From Ochrobactrum teleogrylli (lineage in GTDB: Bacteria; Pseudomonadota; Alphaproteobacteria; Rhizobiales; Rhizobiaceae): DNA of 64,000 nucleotides. The notes under the pieces are model-generated. The model was not told where the DNA came from. It worked only from the letters and a program-made list of their open reading frames with translations, and did no database searches. Position 1 is the stretch's first letter. Each line of letters starts with the position of its first letter. The position numbers and the translations under genes were made by a program. Of this stretch, positions 17,148-26,231 are shown piece after piece. Location: contig NZ_VEWL01000013.1 of assembly GCF_006376685.1 (NCBI RefSeq), positions 62,001 to 126,000 of the forward strand, given 5' to 3'.

Positions 17148-18152
17148 ATGCCGATTGCCAAACGGAAACCCGCTAACGCGCCGCGCGAGGAAATTGTCAT
17201 CGCAAGGCAGATGCATCAGGCCCTGGTCCTGCATTTTCTCGAAGGATTGACACAGGCGCAAATTGCCGACCAGCTTGGCATCTCGCATGCGACGGTAAAC
17301 CGCCTCATCAAGCGTGGTCGCCAGCTCGGCCTCGTCGAAATCAAGATCAAGTCGCCCGTCGAACCGCTGGTCGACATGGAGGAACAGCTTCTGGCGCTCG
17401 GCGGCATCGGTCGTGCCGTGATCGTGCCGACCGTATCTGACAATCCGCAAACGGCACTTCAGGCGGTTGGCGAAGCTGCAGCCCGGTTGCTGCTTGAGGA
17501 GATTACCGACGGAGATACGATCTGCATCACCGGCGGCAAGGGCGTCAGTGCTGTAGTGGCCAGGCTTCAGGCGCAGCGGCCCTTCGCTGTGGAGGTGATC
17601 CCGGCGACCGGTTGTGTGCAGGGAAAGCATTATACCGACGTCAATCACGTCTCAACGTTGATGGCGGATCGGCTGGGCGGTCACTCCTACCAAATCCATG
17701 CGCCGCTGTTTGCCGATAGTGCGGCTGAGCGTGACATGCTGATGAATATGCGCTCCGTCGCCGACGTGTTCGAACGAGCCCGCGAAGCCAAGATCGCAGT
17801 CGTCGGCATCGGTTCGATCCTGACGGATGATTCAAGCTATTACGACCTGCACCCATCTTCCAGCACGGATCGCGCTGCAATCGAGCGTTCTGGCGCGGCA
17901 TGCGAACTTCTTGCACATCTGCTCGATGATCGGGGGCAGGTCTGCGACTACAGCCTCAACCGTTCGCTGGTGTCATTGACGCTGCCCGAATTCGCTTCGA
18001 TCCCGACCAAGATCGGTGTGGCGAGCGGGCCGAACAAGGCAGCGCCGATCCTTAGCGTTCTGCGCGGCAATCATCTGGATACGCTGGTGACTGACGAGGC
18101 AACGGGCGCTCGGGTATTGGAACTGGCGAATGGCGAGGGGAAATGGATATGA
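17148..18152 (+). CDS. SorC/DeoR-type sugar-binding transcriptional regulator
   Basis: A 334-aa regulator of the SorC family. A helix-turn-helix lies near residues 28-60 (LEGLTQAQIADQLGISHATV then RLIKRGRQLGLVEI). The rest is the sugar-phosphate-binding domain, with ITGGKGVSAVVARLQAQ near 125 and a FASIPTKIGVASGPNKAAPI stretch near 285 that is diagnostic of the family. It probably senses a phosphorylated intermediate of the pathway and controls the operon from the sites near 13326. The start follows the permease stop by one base, so it is embedded in the operon it likely regulates. Confidence 0.88.
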   Translation: MPIAKRKPANAPREEIVIARQMHQALVLHFLEGLTQAQIADQLGISHATVNRLIKRGRQLGLVEIKIKSPVEPLVDMEEQLLALGGIGRAVIVPTVSDNPQTALQAVGEAAARLLLEEITDGDTICITGGKGVSAVVARLQAQRPFAVEVIPATGCVQGKHYTDVNHVSTLMADRLGGHSYQIHAPLFADSAAERDMLMNMRSVADVFERAREAKIAVVGIGSILTDDSSYYDLHPSSSTDRAAIERSGAACELLAHLLDDRGQVCDYSLNRSLVSLTLPEFASIPTKIGVASGPNKAAPILSVLRGNHLDTLVTDEATGARVLELANGEGKWI

Positions 18153-19144
18153 GCGGGCAACAGTTGATAAGAGAGATCGGCAAGTCCGGCGTCTCCGCTT
18201 CGGCAGTCGGGCTGGGAACCTGGGCGATCGGCGGCTGGATGTGGGGCGGCACCGACGAAAAAGAATCTATCGCTGCGATACAGGCTTCGCTCGATGCCGG
18301 TGTCACGATGATTGACACTGCGCCAGCCTATGGGCTTGGCCGCTCCGAAGAGATCGTCGGAAAGGCATTGGCCGGACGCCGCGAGAAGGCGGTTATTGCC
18401 ACCAAATGCGGCCTTGTCTGGCATACGCGAAAGGGGCGGCACTTTTTCGATCAGGACGACAAGCCGGTCCACCGATACCTCGGTCGCGATGCGATCCAGC
18501 ACGAGGTTGAAGAAAGCCTGAGAAGGCTTGGAACCGACTATATCGACCTTTACATCACCCATTGGCAGGACCCCACGACATCGGTTGAGGAGACGATGCG
18601 GGCGCTGGAGGATCTTCGAACCTCCGGCAAGATCCGGGCGATTGGAGCGAGCAATGTCAGCCGCCATGATCTTGAAGCCTATATTGCGATTGGGGGTCTC
18701 GACGCCATTCAAGAGCGATACAGCATGATTGATCGTGAAATCGAGGCAGACCTTTTGCCGCTCACCCGGGACAAGGGCATCGCGACATTGAGCTATTCGT
18801 CGCTGGCGTTAGGGCTCTTATCCGGCGCAATAGGCGCAGACCGGGTGTTTTCTGGCGACGATCAGCGCAAGGACAATCCGCGCTTCTCCGTCGGCAATCG
18901 GCAGAAGGCGACGGCATTTGCCAACACCATCCGACCGGTTGCTGAAAAGCACAGTGCCAGTATCGCTCAAACGGTGATCGCCTGGACGCTTGCGCAGCCC
19001 GGTGTGACCTTTGCGCTCTGCGGAGCGCGTAACCCGGCACAGGCAATGGACAATGCGCGGGCTGGAACAATCCGGCTGGACGCTGCCGATCTTGCCGCCA
19101 TCGATACGGCCATAGCGGTGAAACTGACTGACATGGACAGGTAA
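18143..19144 (+). CDS. Aldo/keto reductase
   Basis: A 333-aa NAD(P)H-dependent oxidoreductase of the AKR superfamily. The catalytic tetrad is recognisable: Asp in MIDTAPAYG with its Tyr (about residue 60), Lys in VIATKCG (about 90) and His in LYITHWQDP (about 140). The cofactor-binding tail (LCGARNPAQAMDNARAG, near 300) is typical. It resembles dehydrogenases of free sugars or polyols. Start overlaps the regulator stop by ten bases. In this operon it may interconvert the polyol and the aldose or ketose before or after uptake. Confidence 0.87.
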   Translation: MDMSGQQLIREIGKSGVSASAVGLGTWAIGGWMWGGTDEKESIAAIQASLDAGVTMIDTAPAYGLGRSEEIVGKALAGRREKAVIATKCGLVWHTRKGRHFFDQDDKPVHRYLGRDAIQHEVEESLRRLGTDYIDLYITHWQDPTTSVEETMRALEDLRTSGKIRAIGASNVSRHDLEAYIAIGGLDAIQERYSMIDREIEADLLPLTRDKGIATLSYSSLALGLLSGAIGADRVFSGDDQRKDNPRFSVGNRQKATAFANTIRPVAEKHSASIAQTVIAWTLAQPGVTFALCGARNPAQAMDNARAGTIRLDAADLAAIDTAIAVKLTDMDR

Positions 19145-19156
19145 CGGATCGCCATC

Positions 19157-20905
19157 ATGAAGCGTGAAGAGATATTGGACGGGATCCGCCAGATCCCGAA
19201 GGTGGACGTGTGCGTGATTGGCGGCGGCATCAATGGCGTCAGCGTCTTCCGGGAACTCGCGTTGCAAGGGCTAAATGTATTGCTGGTGGAGAAGCACGAT
19301 TATTGCTCGGGCGCCAGTTCGGCCCTCTCACGCATGGTCCATGGAGGGCTTCGCTATCTGGAAAATGGCGAGTTCAAGCTTGTGAAGGAGTCGCTGGCCG
19401 AGCGTGACCGTCTGCTACGCAATGCGCCGCATTATGTTGCGCCGCTGCCGACGACAGTACCTGTGTTCGATATCTTCTCCGGTCTTGGCAATGGCATCGT
19501 CCGGTTCCTGGGGTTAAGCCGCCGGCCCAGCCGCCGCGGTGCCCTCGCAATCAAAGCTGGCCTCAGCATCTATGATTTCCTGACGCGGAAGCGGGCACTC
19601 ATGCCGCGTCACCAGTTTCGCGGTCGTCGCACGACACTCAAAAAATGGCCCGCGCTCAACCGCAATATCAAAAGCTCCGCAACCTATTTCGACGCCTGGG
19701 TGAGCCATCCAGAGAGATTGGGGATCGAACTGCTGAGGGATGGTTTGGAGGCGGGCGGTGATGTTTGGGCGTTGAATTACGCGGAACTGCGCCGCGCAGA
19801 GGATGGGCGCTATCGCGTTGAAGACCATCTCGGCGGCACCTCTGTTACCATCGATCCGGCGTTGATCATCAACGCCACCGGCGGCTGGATCGACATTGCC
19901 AATGAAGCACTTTTTTCACCGCAGGCGCGCCCGGCGCCATTGATGGGCGGCACCAAGGGCTCGCATCTGATCATCGACAATGCGGAATTGCGTGACGCAC
20001 TTGCCGATCACATGATTTATTACGAGAACGAGGATGGGCGAATTTGCATCCTCTTTCCCTATCTCGGCAAGGTTCTGGTCGGCTCCACGGATATCCGGGT
20101 GAACAATCCCGAAGCGGTGCGTTGCGAGGCGGAGGAGCGGGACTATATCCTGCAATCACTCGCCTTCGTTCTGCCAGACATCAGCGTCAGGCCTGACGAG
20201 ATCGTCTTCCAGTTTTCCGGCGTAAGGCCATTGCCCACCAGCACTGACAGCTTTACCGGACGCATTCCACGGGACCATTTCTGTACGGTCATCGAACAGG
20301 GTGACGACGGCCCGTCGGTGTTGTGCATGATCGGTGGGAAATGGACGACATTCCGCTCGTTTGGTGAAATGGCAGCAGATATCGTTCTGGAAAAGCTTGG
20401 TCGGCAACGGCTTGTTTCGACAACTGATCGCGCAATCGGCGGCGGTCGCGCATTTCCCGCCAACGCGCTGGTTTGGCTGGCTGGCCTGGCGACAGCGAGG
20501 CGTATGTCCGAGGTGCGCATGGCTCAATTGTTCGAGCGTTATGGTACGCATGCCGAGACAGTCACCGACTTCATCACCGCAGGACCGGAAAGGCCACTGC
20601 AACACCCCGGTTATTCCGAGCGTGAAATCCTGTTCCTGATCCGGGACGAGGCAGTCGAACATCTCGATGATCTGCTTTTGCGACGAACGACGCTGGCCGT
20701 TTCGGGTGAGCTTTCGCTCGACATGATGGATGCCGTTCTCGACCTGCTTTCTCAAGAAAAGCGCTGGACCACCACACAGCGTGCCATTGAGCGCGCCCGT
20801 TTTCTCAACCTTCTCAGCGAGCGCCACGGCGTCAGCGAAATCATGCTTTCCGCAAGGAACGAACAAAGGAGTACAGAATGCGACACAATAGCAAAGTCCG
20901 GATGA
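19157..20905 (+). CDS. FAD-dependent glycerol-3-phosphate dehydrogenase family protein (second paralogue)
   Basis: A 582-aa GlpD-family flavoprotein. The FAD fold starts at about residue 17 (VCVIGGGINGVSVFRELALQG), with SRMVHGGLRYLENGEFK near 60 and a late FQFSGVRPLPTSTDSFTG segment near 355. It differs clearly from the first GlpD-like protein at 9141, so the two are not a recent duplication. In Brucella the related EryB oxidises erythritol phosphate; an analogous role on a polyol phosphate made by the kinase at 21754 is likely. The 3' end overlaps the aldolase start by 28 bases. Confidence 0.86.
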   Translation: MKREEILDGIRQIPKVDVCVIGGGINGVSVFRELALQGLNVLLVEKHDYCSGASSALSRMVHGGLRYLENGEFKLVKESLAERDRLLRNAPHYVAPLPTTVPVFDIFSGLGNGIVRFLGLSRRPSRRGALAIKAGLSIYDFLTRKRALMPRHQFRGRRTTLKKWPALNRNIKSSATYFDAWVSHPERLGIELLRDGLEAGGDVWALNYAELRRAEDGRYRVEDHLGGTSVTIDPALIINATGGWIDIANEALFSPQARPAPLMGGTKGSHLIIDNAELRDALADHMIYYENEDGRICILFPYLGKVLVGSTDIRVNNPEAVRCEAEERDYILQSLAFVLPDISVRPDEIVFQFSGVRPLPTSTDSFTGRIPRDHFCTVIEQGDDGPSVLCMIGGKWTTFRSFGEMAADIVLEKLGRQRLVSTTDRAIGGGRAFPANALVWLAGLATARRMSEVRMAQLFERYGTHAETVTDFITAGPERPLQHPGYSEREILFLIRDEAVEHLDDLLLRRTTLAVSGELSLDMMDAVLDLLSQEKRWTTTQRAIERARFLNLLSERHGVSEIMLSARNEQRSTECDTIAKSG

Positions 20906-21720
20906 ACAGGCTGTTTGGCGGCGGGCGCTGCCTTGACGTAGCTATCGATCACGGCGTCTGCAACGAGCCATCCTTTCTGGATGGGCTGGAAGATATTCAG
21001 TCTGTCGTCAAGGCGTTGGTCGAGGCGGCACCGGATGCGATCCAGATGAATTACGGCCAGTCAGACCTTCTGCAGGACATTCCGGGGAAGGACAAACCGG
21101 CTTTGGTCATGCGTATCGATATGGGCAACCCCTATAATCGCATCCGCCACCGTGACATGTGGGCGGTGTTGCAGAACGAAGCAGAGCCGTTGATCGGTGC
21201 AATCGAGATGGATGCGGCTTGCGTCGTCGTCAACCTCTTCATGCTGCCGGACGAGCCTGAGTTGTTCCGTCAATGTGTGCAGAACATTTCCCGCGTGCGA
21301 GCCGATTGCGACAAATACGGAATGCCGCTTATGATCGAGCCACTGGTCATGCAGCCGGTCACCGAAAAGGGCGGCTATATGGTCGACGGTGATGCCGAAA
21401 AAATTGTGACACTGACTCGGCTTGCGCGCGAAATGGGCGCGGATATCATCAAGGCGGACCCGACGAATAATGTGGAAGATTTCCACCGCGTGGTCGAAGC
21501 CGCACGGTGCCCGGTTCTGGTGCGCGGTGGCGGCAAGGAAGATCTTCGTGCGGTGTTCGACAAATCTGCGAACTTGATGCGGCAAGGTGCGTTGGGCATG
21601 GTCTATGGGCGCAACATTTATCAGCATGCCAATCCCAATGCGGTCGTGCGAGGGTTGATGGCCATTATCCATGGGAATGCGAGCGGGGAAGAGGCATTCG
21701 AACTTTATCTGAAGGGCTAA
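20878..21720 (+). CDS. Class I aldolase of the FbaB/DeoC/LsrF type
   Basis: A 280-aa TIM-barrel aldolase. DVAIDHGV near residue 20 is the DHG motif of the archaeal-type FbaB family. GADIIKADPTNNVEDF near 185 holds the probable Schiff-base lysine, and VLVRGGGKEDL near 215 is the phosphate-binding loop. It probably cleaves the ketose phosphate produced by the preceding dehydrogenase into two smaller units. AAAGGAG lies right before the ATG, which sits inside the end of the dehydrogenase gene. The exact sugar phosphate is unknown. Confidence 0.82.
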   Translation: MRHNSKVRMNRLFGGGRCLDVAIDHGVCNEPSFLDGLEDIQSVVKALVEAAPDAIQMNYGQSDLLQDIPGKDKPALVMRIDMGNPYNRIRHRDMWAVLQNEAEPLIGAIEMDAACVVVNLFMLPDEPELFRQCVQNISRVRADCDKYGMPLMIEPLVMQPVTEKGGYMVDGDAEKIVTLTRLAREMGADIIKADPTNNVEDFHRVVEAARCPVLVRGGGKEDLRAVFDKSANLMRQGALGMVYGRNIYQHANPNAVVRGLMAIIHGNASGEEAFELYLKG

Positions 21721-21753
21721 AGCAGAGATTTTGGACCTTGGGAGGGGTTCTGT

Positions 21754-23313
21754 ATGGGAGAATATCTTTTAGGGCTCGACGCTGGAAACACCGTTATCAA
21801 GGCGGTGATCTTCGACCGAACAGGTAATGAAATTGCGGCTGCTTCCGAGGAGGGACGCAGCCGCATGCCATGCCCAGGCCATGTAGAGCGTGGTCTGGAT
21901 GAGCTATGGACGAACGCACGGCACGTGATCCGTAGCTGTATCGAGCGTGCAGGGATATCGCCGGCTGAAATTATCGCAATCGGTTGCGCAGGCCATGGCA
22001 ACGGACTTTATGCGCTGGACCGGGATGGCGCGCCGCTCATCGGCATCCAGTCGATCGATACGCGTGCGACCGGGCTGGTCGAGCAATGGGCCGCTCGGGG
22101 TGTGGGCGAGCGCACCCAGCCGATCGCGCGCCAGCGCCCCTGGCCATCGCAGACGCCGACCTTGCTTGCATGGTTGAAACGAAACCGGCCGGAGTTGTTC
22201 AGCAACATCGGCACGGTGTTCTTCTCGAAGGATTTCGTCGTCAATCGCCTGACTGGCCAACGCGTCAGCGAGGTTTCGGACATGTCCGGCGCGGGTCTGC
22301 TCAATCTGGCGACGCGCCGCTATGACAAGACCTTGATGGCAGCTTATGGCCTTGAGGATTGTATCGATCTCCTTCCTCCGCTGATCGAAAGCGCTGATAT
22401 CGCGGGTACTGTCACGCGAGAAGTTGCGGCGCAGACGGGGCTCGCCGCGGGGACGCCGGTGGTTGGTGGTCTATTCGACGTTGTCGCTTCGGCGCTCGGC
22501 TCAGGCGTCTCGCGCACCGGTAGCGCCTCAATCATTGCAGGCACCTGGAGCATCAATCAGGTCATTATCGACGGACCGGACCTCAATGAACCGGTATTCA
22601 TGTCCTCGACATTTGATCGTACCCGCTACATGGCGATGGAGAACAGCGCGACCTCGGCCGCCAATCTGGAATGGCTGGTCAAGGAGTTCTTCGAAGGTGA
22701 GAATGCGGACGGTGGTTCACCCTTCGATGCGTGCTGTGCCTTGGCCGGAGCGATCACGCCAGCAGCGGACGATCCGCTTTATCATCCCTACCTCTATGGT
22801 GCCCAGCAAGACGGTCACGCTCGCGCTGGTTTCTACGGTATCGCGGGTTGGCACACCAAAGGACATCTTGTTCGGGCGCTTCTCGAAGGTGTCGCTTTCG
22901 GTCATCGCCAGCATGTCGAGAGGATTCGCAAAGCAGGCGCCGTGTTCAACGAAGCCGTGCTTTCAGGCGGTGGGGCTCGCAGCCTGATATGGCCTCAGAT
23001 ATTCGCGGACATACTCGGCCTTCCTGTATCCGTCAGCCGTTCGCGTGAAACGGGCGCGCTTGGAGCGGCGATTGCCGCCGGAACCGGTGTCGGGCTTTTT
23101 GCCGATTTCAGCGAAGGTGCAGCCGCCATGGTCAAGGCCGAGCGGCATTACCTTCCGGACGCGTCGCTGGAAGGGCATTATGCCCGGCGCTATGCCCTTT
23201 TTAACGATATAGACGAGGCTATGAGACCGATCTGGCGGCGGTTGAATGCGGCACAGTTGGCCGACTATGGAGTGCCGAGAGAAACCAGCTCGCCCTGTTG
23301 CCAGACGGCATGA
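21754..23313 (+). CDS. FGGY-family carbohydrate kinase (xylulose/erythritol-kinase-like)
   Basis: A 519-aa kinase. The phosphate-binding motif is LLGLDAGNTVIKAVIFD (about 5-21). Second-domain motifs include IIAGTWSINQ near 265 and LSGGGARSLIWPQIFADILG near 405. The sequence is closer in style to L-xylulose/erythritol kinases than to glycerol kinase. It completes the logic importer - kinase - FAD dehydrogenase - aldolase. Its last 16 codons overlap, on the opposite strand, the end of the amidohydrolase gene (23265-23313). The tail after YGVP (ending SSPCCQTA) looks like read-through rather than a family C-terminus. Confidence 0.87.
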   Translation: MGEYLLGLDAGNTVIKAVIFDRTGNEIAAASEEGRSRMPCPGHVERGLDELWTNARHVIRSCIERAGISPAEIIAIGCAGHGNGLYALDRDGAPLIGIQSIDTRATGLVEQWAARGVGERTQPIARQRPWPSQTPTLLAWLKRNRPELFSNIGTVFFSKDFVVNRLTGQRVSEVSDMSGAGLLNLATRRYDKTLMAAYGLEDCIDLLPPLIESADIAGTVTREVAAQTGLAAGTPVVGGLFDVVASALGSGVSRTGSASIIAGTWSINQVIIDGPDLNEPVFMSSTFDRTRYMAMENSATSAANLEWLVKEFFEGENADGGSPFDACCALAGAITPAADDPLYHPYLYGAQQDGHARAGFYGIAGWHTKGHLVRALLEGVAFGHRQHVERIRKAGAVFNEAVLSGGGARSLIWPQIFADILGLPVSVSRSRETGALGAAIAAGTGVGLFADFSEGAAAMVKAERHYLPDASLEGHYARRYALFNDIDEAMRPIWRRLNAAQLADYGVPRETSSPCCQTA

Positions 23314-24614
23314 ATTTTTCGCGTATTGGTGATGTCATCCAGCGGGTTGGCATCAAGGACGATCAGATCGGCCCGCTGTCCTTCGGCAATCCGGCCCCTG
23401 TCCGTCAATTTCAGCAGCGCTGCGGCCTGCTCGGTTGCTACGCCGATTGCCTGAACGGGCGCAAATCCTGCATTGACCAGATGTTCCAGCTCGCGATGTT
23501 CGGCGAAGCCGGGTATACGTTCTGGAAAAGCACCTGCATCCGCACCAAAGCCGAATTTTACACCGCCAGCCTCTATCAATTTTGACAAATTGCGGAGGTT
23601 CATTTCCACATCTCGTCGCGCTTTTTGTGCCCGTTCGCTGGTAGCTGTCTTTTCGCGCCAGTCTGCGCTGGAAAACTGGTCTTTCAGTTCAGGGCTTAAA
23701 GCCGATTGCAGGAAGGGGTTTTCCAGCAGCGATGGCTGGTCGGCGAAAATATAAGTAGCTTCGTCCATGTGCACCGTTGGAATATACCATGTACCCTTCT
23801 CGCGAAGAGCATCGATAAACTCCTGATCGATCTCAACGTCGCGAACACCGTGGGCTAGAATATCAGCACCCGCAGCGACCAGCTTTTTGGCGTGGTCGAG
23901 TGTGTAGACATGGGCGGCGACAGCGAAACCCAGTTGGTGTGCTTCGTCGATTGCTGCGCGAAAACAATCCTCGCTCATCGGTTGGATAGGCCCGAATGTG
24001 TCGATCCATAGCTTGATGATATCGATCGGTTGCTGCGCCATTTGGCGAACGACCTGACGCGCTTCTTCCGGTATCTGCGGACGTGGTGACAGACCGTCAG
24101 GGGCAAATATTCCCGCACCTGCTGTCATGAAGGACGCACCGTATTGCGGGTTATTGCGCATGTTTTCGCGGGTTTTGGGCTCGGGCGTGGGGGTCATGCC
24201 GAGCGAAACCACCGTGCCGATACCGTAAGCCTGAAACTGGCGTAACGCTGCATAAGCGTTTTCCGGTGTGAAATTATGTCGTCCGCCCGTCGTGCCCTTG
24301 ATAAGCCCGACATGGGCGTGGTTGCTGGTGAATGCGGGGATCAGATATCGTCCTTGATAATCGACAATCTGCGCATTCTGCAAAGCGGCTGCCGTATTGT
24401 CCGTTTCGCTCAGGACCGCTGAAATAGTTCCATTCTCAATCAGGATCGCGCCGGGGCCAGACATCTCCTGGCCAATCAGCATGCGTATATTGGTCATCGC
24501 CAGTCTTGTGCCGCCACTACCGTAATTGCGTGCGTAGGCGCTGTTCGGAGCTATGCCACCGGCTATAAGTGTACCGATAAGAGTATTCACATTGCGTCGG
24601 GTCAATTTGGTCAT
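23265..24614 (-). CDS. Exported metal-dependent amidohydrolase
   Basis: A 449-aa amidohydrolase-superfamily enzyme. The N-terminus (LTRRNVNTLIGTLIAGGIAPN, ending AYA) looks like a Tat or Sec signal peptide, so it probably acts in the periplasm. The metal site includes NHAHVG near 100, a Lys in IIKLWIDT near 195, the His of VAAHVYTLDHA near 235 and AHGVRDVE near 255, and Asp in FGFGADAGAF near 375. The C-terminal GRIAEGQRADLIVLDANPL is the family hallmark. It is the last of three minus-strand genes. It might release an acid from an amide or lactone that feeds the adjacent island. Substrate unknown. Confidence 0.8.
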   Translation of the reverse strand: MTKLTRRNVNTLIGTLIAGGIAPNSAYARNYGSGGTRLAMTNIRMLIGQEMSGPGAILIENGTISAVLSETDNTAAALQNAQIVDYQGRYLIPAFTSNHAHVGLIKGTTGGRHNFTPENAYAALRQFQAYGIGTVVSLGMTPTPEPKTRENMRNNPQYGASFMTAGAGIFAPDGLSPRPQIPEEARQVVRQMAQQPIDIIKLWIDTFGPIQPMSEDCFRAAIDEAHQLGFAVAAHVYTLDHAKKLVAAGADILAHGVRDVEIDQEFIDALREKGTWYIPTVHMDEATYIFADQPSLLENPFLQSALSPELKDQFSSADWREKTATSERAQKARRDVEMNLRNLSKLIEAGGVKFGFGADAGAFPERIPGFAEHRELEHLVNAGFAPVQAIGVATEQAAALLKLTDRGRIAEGQRADLIVLDANPLDDITNTRKIHAVWQQGELVSLGTP

Positions 24615-24753
24615 CGTGATACCACTCCTGGGTTAGATTGAGAGGTAGGACGCCTTTGGCGAACAATGTTGCTGGCTGTGATGTAGGGACCTCTTGAGAT
24701 GCTGGCCGGAGCCATACCGGGTCTGATATGGCTCCGGTTTGATGGAGCTGATG

Positions 24754-26199
24754 CTAGAATGGATAATGCTGCTTTGGGTCTTCGATTGTGATCCATCGCA
24801 GATTGGTAAAACTGTCTATGCCAGCGGAACCGCCAAATCTGCCATAGCCGCTGTCTTTGACGCCGCCGAAAGGCATTTGTGGTTCATCTCCCACCGTCGG
24901 TCCATTGATATGGCAAATGCCTGCATCAATTTTACGCGCAACCTTGAGCGCGCGGTCAATATTCTGGCTGAATACGGCAGAGGACAGACCATACTCCGTG
25001 TCATTTGCAAGTTCGACGGCATGATTGTCATCGCGGGCGCGCACCACGCAGACGACCGGTCCGAATGACTCCTCGCGAAACAGACGCATTGCGGGTGTAA
25101 CCCCGTCGACAATCGTGGCTGGCATGATTGTTCCCTTTGCCGTGCCCCCAGTTGTGATTGTGGCACCGGATTCTTTGGCATCGGCAACCAGTTCGAGCAC
25201 CCGATCAACTGTGCCTTGCGCGACGACAGCGCCCAGAGCGACTTTCTCGCGTGGATTGCCGCTTGGCAATGCTGAAGCCCGTGCCGTAAACCTGGCCACG
25301 AATTCATCGGCGATTTTTTCATCGACAATGATGCGTTCGGTGGACATGCAGATTTGCCCCTGATTCATGAAGGCACCGAAAATCGCCGCGTTGACGGCAC
25401 CATCAAGATCGGCATCATCCAGTACAACCAATGGCGCCTTGCCTCCCAGTTCCAGAAGCACAGGCTTGAGGTGTTTGGCAGCTTCAAGTGCGATGATTTT
25501 CCCCACCCGCGTGGAACCGGTGAAGTTGATCCGCTTGACGAGAGGATGCGATACAAGCGCGTTGACAACTTCCGGTGCGTCATCAGCGCTGTGGCTGACA
25601 ATATTGAGAACACCTTTTGGCAGACCCGCTTCAATCATTACGTCGCCCAGCATGCGATGCAGTCGCGGGCACATCTCGGACGATTTGAGAACAACCGTAT
25701 TGCCACAGGCAATGGGCATCGCAAAGGCGCGTACCGCCAAAATGACAGGGGCATTCCATGGCGCCATTCCAACCATGACGCCAACAGGTTCGCGTACGGC
25801 CATGGAAAGGGTTCCAGGCTTATCGGATGGAACGATCTCGCCCTTGATCTGGGTTGTTGCGGCGGCGACTTCGCGCAGGATTTTGGCAGCCAACCCGACG
25901 TTGAATCCGATCCACGGGGCAGTCGCCCCGGTTTCAGCGATGCCGCAGGCGGTGAATTCGCCGATCCGGGCTTCGAGAAGATCTGCCGCCTTGAGCAGGA
26001 TGGTGCGGCGCTCGCTCGGGCCGACTTCGGACCATTCTGCGAAGGCTGTTGCCGATGACTTGACGGCCCTGTCGATATCAGGCTGCCGGGCGGCGGGCGC
26101 TACAGTGGCCTCTTCTCCGGTGACGGGGTCAATACGGGTAAAGGTCGCGCTGCCCAGTGCCGGAACATCCTGGCCATCTATCAGCAGTCCAATATTCAT
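24754..26199 (-). CDS. Aldehyde dehydrogenase, aromatic-aldehyde (vanillin/benzaldehyde) type
   Basis: A 481-aa NAD(P)-dependent aldehyde dehydrogenase. The catalytic Glu is in LLELGGKAPLVV (near 250) and the catalytic Cys in NQGQICMSTERI (near 287). VVLKSSEMCP near 170, NFTGSTRVGK near 225 and the C-terminal FGGVKDSGYGRFGG complete the fold. The MSTERI context after the cysteine is typical of vanillin, salicylaldehyde and benzaldehyde dehydrogenases. In the neighbouring decarboxylase pathway it would oxidise the released aldehyde to the acid (MdlD role). The IclR gene lies 32 bases upstream on the same strand. Confidence 0.87.
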   Translation of the reverse strand: MNIGLLIDGQDVPALGSATFTRIDPVTGEEATVAPAARQPDIDRAVKSSATAFAEWSEVGPSERRTILLKAADLLEARIGEFTACGIAETGATAPWIGFNVGLAAKILREVAAATTQIKGEIVPSDKPGTLSMAVREPVGVMVGMAPWNAPVILAVRAFAMPIACGNTVVLKSSEMCPRLHRMLGDVMIEAGLPKGVLNIVSHSADDAPEVVNALVSHPLVKRINFTGSTRVGKIIALEAAKHLKPVLLELGGKAPLVVLDDADLDGAVNAAIFGAFMNQGQICMSTERIIVDEKIADEFVARFTARASALPSGNPREKVALGAVVAQGTVDRVLELVADAKESGATITTGGTAKGTIMPATIVDGVTPAMRLFREESFGPVVCVVRARDDNHAVELANDTEYGLSSAVFSQNIDRALKVARKIDAGICHINGPTVGDEPQMPFGGVKDSGYGRFGGSAGIDSFTNLRWITIEDPKQHYPF

Positions 26200-26231
26200 C
26201 TAATCCTCCCATTTTTGGAATTGAGGTGTGT

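Noticed and set aside
20878-20905. Possible frameshift joining the GlpD-like dehydrogenase and the aldolase
   Set aside because: The overlap is 28 bases, both proteins have complete normal ends and the aldolase has its own AAAGGAG site.
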